Source: an uncultured Brevibacillus sp.
GTDB taxonomy: Bacteria; Bacillota; Bacilli; Brevibacillales; Brevibacillaceae
DNA length: 54,440 nucleotides
Direction: 5' to 3'
NCBI GenBank assembly: GCA_946402065.1
Contig: CAMIVR010000016.1
Location: 1-54,440 of the forward strand
Shown here one piece after another: positions 51,294 to 54,440 of this stretch. The first letter of the stretch is position 1; every line of letters begins with the position of its first letter. A model generated the notes under the pieces. The model did not search any database, was not told the origin of the DNA, and saw nothing but the letters and a program-made list of their open reading frames with translations. A program made the position numbers and the translations under genes.

Positions 51294-53345
51294 TTAGATA
51301 ATAAATTTTTGCACACTTTGCGTCAGTTCGTCGGCGAGCTCTTTCATCTGCTCGACATTTTCGTTGATGCGAGAAATGGCCGTCAATTGCTCGTCGATCG
51401 TATGGACGACGCCGGTGATCGTATTGCTGATCTCGCTCGACATCGAGGATAGGCGCTGCATGGACGAGGTGACGATTTGATTGCCGGCAGCCATTTCCTC
51501 TGACGTGGCGGACATCGCTTCACTCTGTTCAGCCGCCGCCTGGATGTCCCCGACGATGTTTTCGAATGACTCGCCGACAGCTTCGACCGCGGTGAGACCG
51601 TCGTTCACCCTGGTGACGATCTCATCCATATCGCGGCTCATTTCCATCGCTTCATCGTTGATGGATCGGGCAATGAGAGCGATCTTCTCGGAAAATACGT
51701 TGCTATCCTCAGCCAATTTGCGCACCTCGCTGGCGACGACGGAAAAGCCTCTGCCTGCTTCGCCGGCACGCGCCGCTTCGATCGCGGCATTGAGGGCGAG
51801 CAGGTTCGTTTGCGAAGCAACCGTGCTGATCATTTCGACAATACTGGTGATTTCCTTGGCCCGATCGCGCATCTTGTGCATCCGTTTTGTCGTTGCGACC
51901 ACCTCGTCGGTGGCTGCACGGACGCTTTTTATCACATTTTCGACCTGCTCCCTGCCTTCCCGGGCGCGATCGAATGTGCGGGTCGTCGCCACTGTCGTCG
52001 ATTCGGCAGCGATCGCCACCTGCTCGACGGCGTGAGAAATCTCGGTGACGGTGGCGACGGTGGCATGTACGTCCTTCGCCTGGATACTGACTTTCTCGGA
52101 GATTAGCGACATATTGCCTGTAATCTCGTTGATCGCTTCCCGGTTTTCATTAGAGTGCTTGCTCAATTCGTCGGTCGCAACGTTCAGCTGAATCGCCTGG
52201 CCTTGTACGAGAGAAATCAGATTGCGCAGCTCTCCAACCATCTGATTCATCGTGTGCCCTACCAGCGCCAATTCGTCTTTTCCTGTTACTTTCACCTCTA
52301 CCTGAAAATCCCCGCTGCCGATTTTTTGCATGTCTTGTGCAATCCCAAAGAGCGACGTGCGAATTTTCTTGGCGAACCACCAGATCAGTCCGGCTGATAT
52401 CCCGACGATCGGAATGCTGATCAAGAATATAAACCAGCCCATCTGATTGATCTCGCCGTACACCTCATCGATCGTCGTCGTCAACACGATGTCCCACTTT
52501 AATGAAGGAATCGGGGAAAACGCGGCAAATGAAGTCTTTCCATTGTCCTTGTAGATAAAACTCCCGCTTTCGTTTTTGCTCATCAGCGTAAACATCTCGT
52601 TGTATTCGGCGTTCTCTTTCAAATTCAACTGATTGATGTTTTGCCGCAGCCTGTGGGCCGTTACCAAGCCGTCAGGCCTTACGACAAACGCATAGCCTTC
52701 CTTCATAAAAGGAATCAATTCGACTTTTTTGGATAATTGCTGAATGGTAAAGCCCACGACTAAAATTCGGCTCGTATCGGTATTGTTGTCACCGATCGGG
52801 GTCGCCATGTACAGCGTGCTCCGCTCAGCCCCTTTTGTAATCTCTTCATCTGAAATGGTTAATACTTTCGTCTTCAAGGCATTCTGGAAGTACTTCTTCT
52901 CCGTAAAGTTCAAATTGTTCCTGCTCGTCAGTGAATACAGTTCATTGCCTGTTGTGCTGTCGACGAGATAGATTTTGATAATTTCCTTGTGGCTTTGCTT
53001 GAGCAAAGAAAACTGTTCCATGATCAACGAATCCAGATTGGTCGTCATGACTCGCTTGGAGGCCGTCGTTTTAATCGAAGTCGCCAGCTCCCCCAGCCAT
53101 TCCTCGATACTGGCACTGTGCTGTTCCGCAAGCATCTTCGCCTGCTTGGAGGTAATGTCAATCAAGGTCATCTTCGAATACGAAAGCGCTATCAATTGCA
53201 AGGAGGCAATGACAATGAGCACAAGCAGGATGCCGAATGAAATCATTTTTTTGGCCAGTGAGCCGTTAAACCGTTTGCCTTTGCTTGCCTTTTTGTTCGT
53301 TTGTCTGCGTATCTTCGGTGCGAAAACAGGAATCCCTTTCCGCAT
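51294..53345 (-). CDS. Methyl-accepting chemotaxis protein with Cache sensor
   Basis: Transmembrane chemoreceptor of 683 residues: basic N terminus, TM1 (about 33-53), extracytoplasmic double-Cache-like sensor (about 58-298), TM2 (about 302-325), HAMP (about 327-380) and a signalling domain to the C terminus with the hairpin tip [24 protein letters not shown]. The ligand cannot be told from sequence. No other chemotaxis gene is nearby. The ATG follows AAGGGGG by 10 bases. Confidence 0.93.
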   Translation of the reverse strand: MRKGIPVFAPKIRRQTNKKASKGKRFNGSLAKKMISFGILLVLIVIASLQLIALSYSKMTLIDITSKQAKMLAEQHSASIEEWLGELATSIKTTASKRVMTTNLDSLIMEQFSLLKQSHKEIIKIYLVDSTTGNELYSLTSRNNLNFTEKKYFQNALKTKVLTISDEEITKGAERSTLYMATPIGDNNTDTSRILVVGFTIQQLSKKVELIPFMKEGYAFVVRPDGLVTAHRLRQNINQLNLKENAEYNEMFTLMSKNESGSFIYKDNGKTSFAAFSPIPSLKWDIVLTTTIDEVYGEINQMGWFIFLISIPIVGISAGLIWWFAKKIRTSLFGIAQDMQKIGSGDFQVEVKVTGKDELALVGHTMNQMVGELRNLISLVQGQAIQLNVATDELSKHSNENREAINEITGNMSLISEKVSIQAKDVHATVATVTEISHAVEQVAIAAESTTVATTRTFDRAREGREQVENVIKSVRAATDEVVATTKRMHKMRDRAKEITSIVEMISTVASQTNLLALNAAIEAARAGEAGRGFSVVASEVRKLAEDSNVFSEKIALIARSINDEAMEMSRDMDEIVTRVNDGLTAVEAVGESFENIVGDIQAAAEQSEAMSATSEEMAAGNQIVTSSMQRLSSMSSEISNTITGVVHTIDEQLTAISRINENVEQMKELADELTQSVQKFII

Positions 53346-53513
53346 AAAACATGTTCCCCCTTATTCGCATTTGTCTGGTGTAAAGACGTACGCACTTGGG
53401 ATTGTTGGTGTCGAATCTGTGGATGGAAAGTATTTCGGCGATTCGAAGGTGTCGAGCTGAAATCGATATGGGGTGTGGTGCTTCGTGATGACCGTATGTA
53501 TACAGAAAATGAA

Positions 53514-53549
53514 GTGGATTCCCCAGACTTGACATCCGGGGGAATCCAC
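53514..53549 (-). terminator. Terminator after the oligopeptide ABC ATPase gene
   Basis: Perfect 11-base stem GTGGATTCCCC / GGGGAATCCAC (53514-53524 with 53539-53549), 14-base loop; a T-rich stretch (TTCATTTT) follows on the minus strand. 14 bases after the gene's stop codon. Confidence 0.8.
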
Positions 53550-53562
53550 ATATGCAGGCAAA

Positions 53563-54440
53563 TCAGTTATACAGATGGCAGGCAGCGAAATGACCCGGCT
53601 CAATCTCTTTCCAGCGAGGCTCTGTTACAGAGCACTCTGGCATCGCTTTTGGACATCTCGTGCGGAAATGGCATCCGCTCGGCGGATTCATCGGGCTGGG
53701 CACGTCGCCTTGAAGCACGATACGCTCGCGTTTCCGTTCGATTTCCGGGTCGGGAATGGGAATGGCGGACAAAAGCGCCTGCGTATACGGATGGAGCGGC
53801 TTTTCGTACAGCGTTTCACTCTCGGCCAGCTCGACCATTTTCCCCAGATACATAACCGCAACTCGGTCAGAAATGTATTTGACCATGGACAAGTCGTGAG
53901 CGATAAACATGTACGTCAGGCCCATTTTCTCTTGCAATTGCTCCAACAGGTTGACTACCTGAGCTTGTACGGAAACGTCCAGGGCGGAAATCGGCTCATC
54001 GCAGACAATAAATTTCGGTTCGACAGCGAGTGCTCGGGCAATCCCGATACGTTGCCGCTGTCCGCCGGAGAATTCATGCGGGAACCTGTTCATGTGCTCA
54101 GGGTTCAAGCTGACGAGTGAAAGCAGCTCCTGAATGCGTTCCTTGCGCTTTTCGCCGCTTGCCAGGCCGTGAATATCCAAGGCTTCCCCGATAATGTCAC
54201 CAACCGTCATCCGCGGATTCAACGACGCGTATGGGTCCTGGAAGATCATTTGCATGTTGCGGCGCATCGCCTTCATTTCACTGGCGTTCAGGCCGACGAT
54301 GCTCTTGCCTTCGAACAGGATGTCTCCACCTGTCGGCTCGTACAGACGAAGCATAGTACGCCCTGCCGTCGACTTGCCGCAACCGGACTCGCCTACGACT
54401 CCAAGCGTTTCGCCTCGTTTGATTTCAAACGAAATATCAT
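53563..54440 (-). CDS. Oligopeptide/dipeptide ABC transporter ATP-binding protein (OppF/DppF), 5' end cut
   Basis: Cytoplasmic ATPase of a peptide importer; the start is beyond the window end, leaving about 291 residues. Walker [10 protein letters not shown] is near 54390, Q-loop [14 protein letters not shown], signature [15 protein letters not shown], Walker [13 protein letters not shown], and the C-terminal oligopeptide-transporter Cys motif ([15 protein letters not shown]), which may bind an iron-sulfur cluster in this family. The internal ATG at 54354 is not the start, because the frame and Walker A continue upstream. It is the last gene of its operon. Confidence 0.94.
   Translation of the reverse strand, partial: DISFEIKRGETLGVVGESGCGKSTAGRTMLRLYEPTGGDILFEGKSIVGLNASEMKAMRRNMQMIFQDPYASLNPRMTVGDIIGEALDIHGLASGEKRKERIQELLSLVSLNPEHMNRFPHEFSGGQRQRIGIARALAVEPKFIVCDEPISALDVSVQAQVVNLLEQLQEKMGLTYMFIAHDLSMVKYISDRVAVMYLGKMVELAESETLYEKPLHPYTQALLSAIPIPDPEIERKRERIVLQGDVPSPMNPPSGCHFRTRCPKAMPECSVTEPRWKEIEPGHFAACHLYN

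Noticed and set aside
53380..53460. Sigma-D promoter of the chemoreceptor gene
   Set aside because: GCCGAAAT is near the -10 consensus GCCGATAT, but there is no TAAA 15 bases upstream.

Overview
The window looks like a chromosomal core segment of an endospore-forming Firmicute, most likely a Brevibacillus or close Paenibacillaceae relative. The basis is moderately GC-rich coding sequence, strong AGGAGG-type ribosome sites, many GTG/TTG starts, and a gene order that, from memory, closely follows the B. subtilis stretch from engA/der through ypbB-fer, serA, res, spm/dacB, scp, lysA, spoVA and spoIIA to dacF. No tRNA, rRNA, CRISPR array, insertion sequence, prophage or defence island was seen. 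Most genes lie on the minus strand.

Positions 1-13.9k: plsY (cut by the window start), der, yphA, fni, the S1-domain gene rpsA, plsC, cmk, ypfB and the PilZ gene ypfA; then the germination pair ypeB and sleB, a 54-residue zinc-ribbon gene, prsW, ansA (plus strand), glutamate dehydrogenase and the adaptor gene mecA/ypbH. A 470-base gap between glutamate dehydrogenase and mecA holds a run of hairpins behind a good plus-strand promoter, a possible unannotated RNA.

Positions 14.3-27k: a polysaccharide deacetylase lipoprotein, a YpbF-like membrane protein, a thioredoxin-reductase-like flavoprotein, ypbE (LysM), ypbD (CPBP protease), recQ and ypbB (overlapping stop and start), an unrecognised membrane-anchored protein, ferredoxin and an HD-GYP protein whose HD motif reads FD. 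A complete T-box leader with a probable AGC (serine) specifier follows. It controls an unusual serine operon: a class V aminotransferase of the alanine-glyoxylate type in place of ordinary SerC, overlapping serA.

Positions 27-41k: a lipoprotein with an SH3-like domain; the resABCDE cytochrome c maturation and redox-signalling cluster extended by an overlapping HAD-family gene; rluB; the spore-core dehydration group dacB-spmA-spmB; the chromosome segregation pair scpA-scpB; and an M50 protease.

Positions 41-54.4k: ppiB, lysA, the complete seven-gene spoVA operon, spoIIAA-spoIIAB-sigF, dacF, a chemoreceptor, and the oligopeptide ABC ATPase cut by the window end. Candidate sigma-H (spoIIAA), sigma-F (dacF) and sigma-G (spoVAA, sleB) promoters fit the expected forespore programme: sigma-H switches on the sigma-F locus, and forespore sigma factors then load dipicolinate (spoVA) and install the germination lysin.

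No wholly new multi-gene system is apparent. The most noteworthy items are the serine operon, the possible structured RNA near 13.1 kb, the small zinc-ribbon gene, the short SleB, the degenerate HD-GYP protein and the HAD extension of the res operon.
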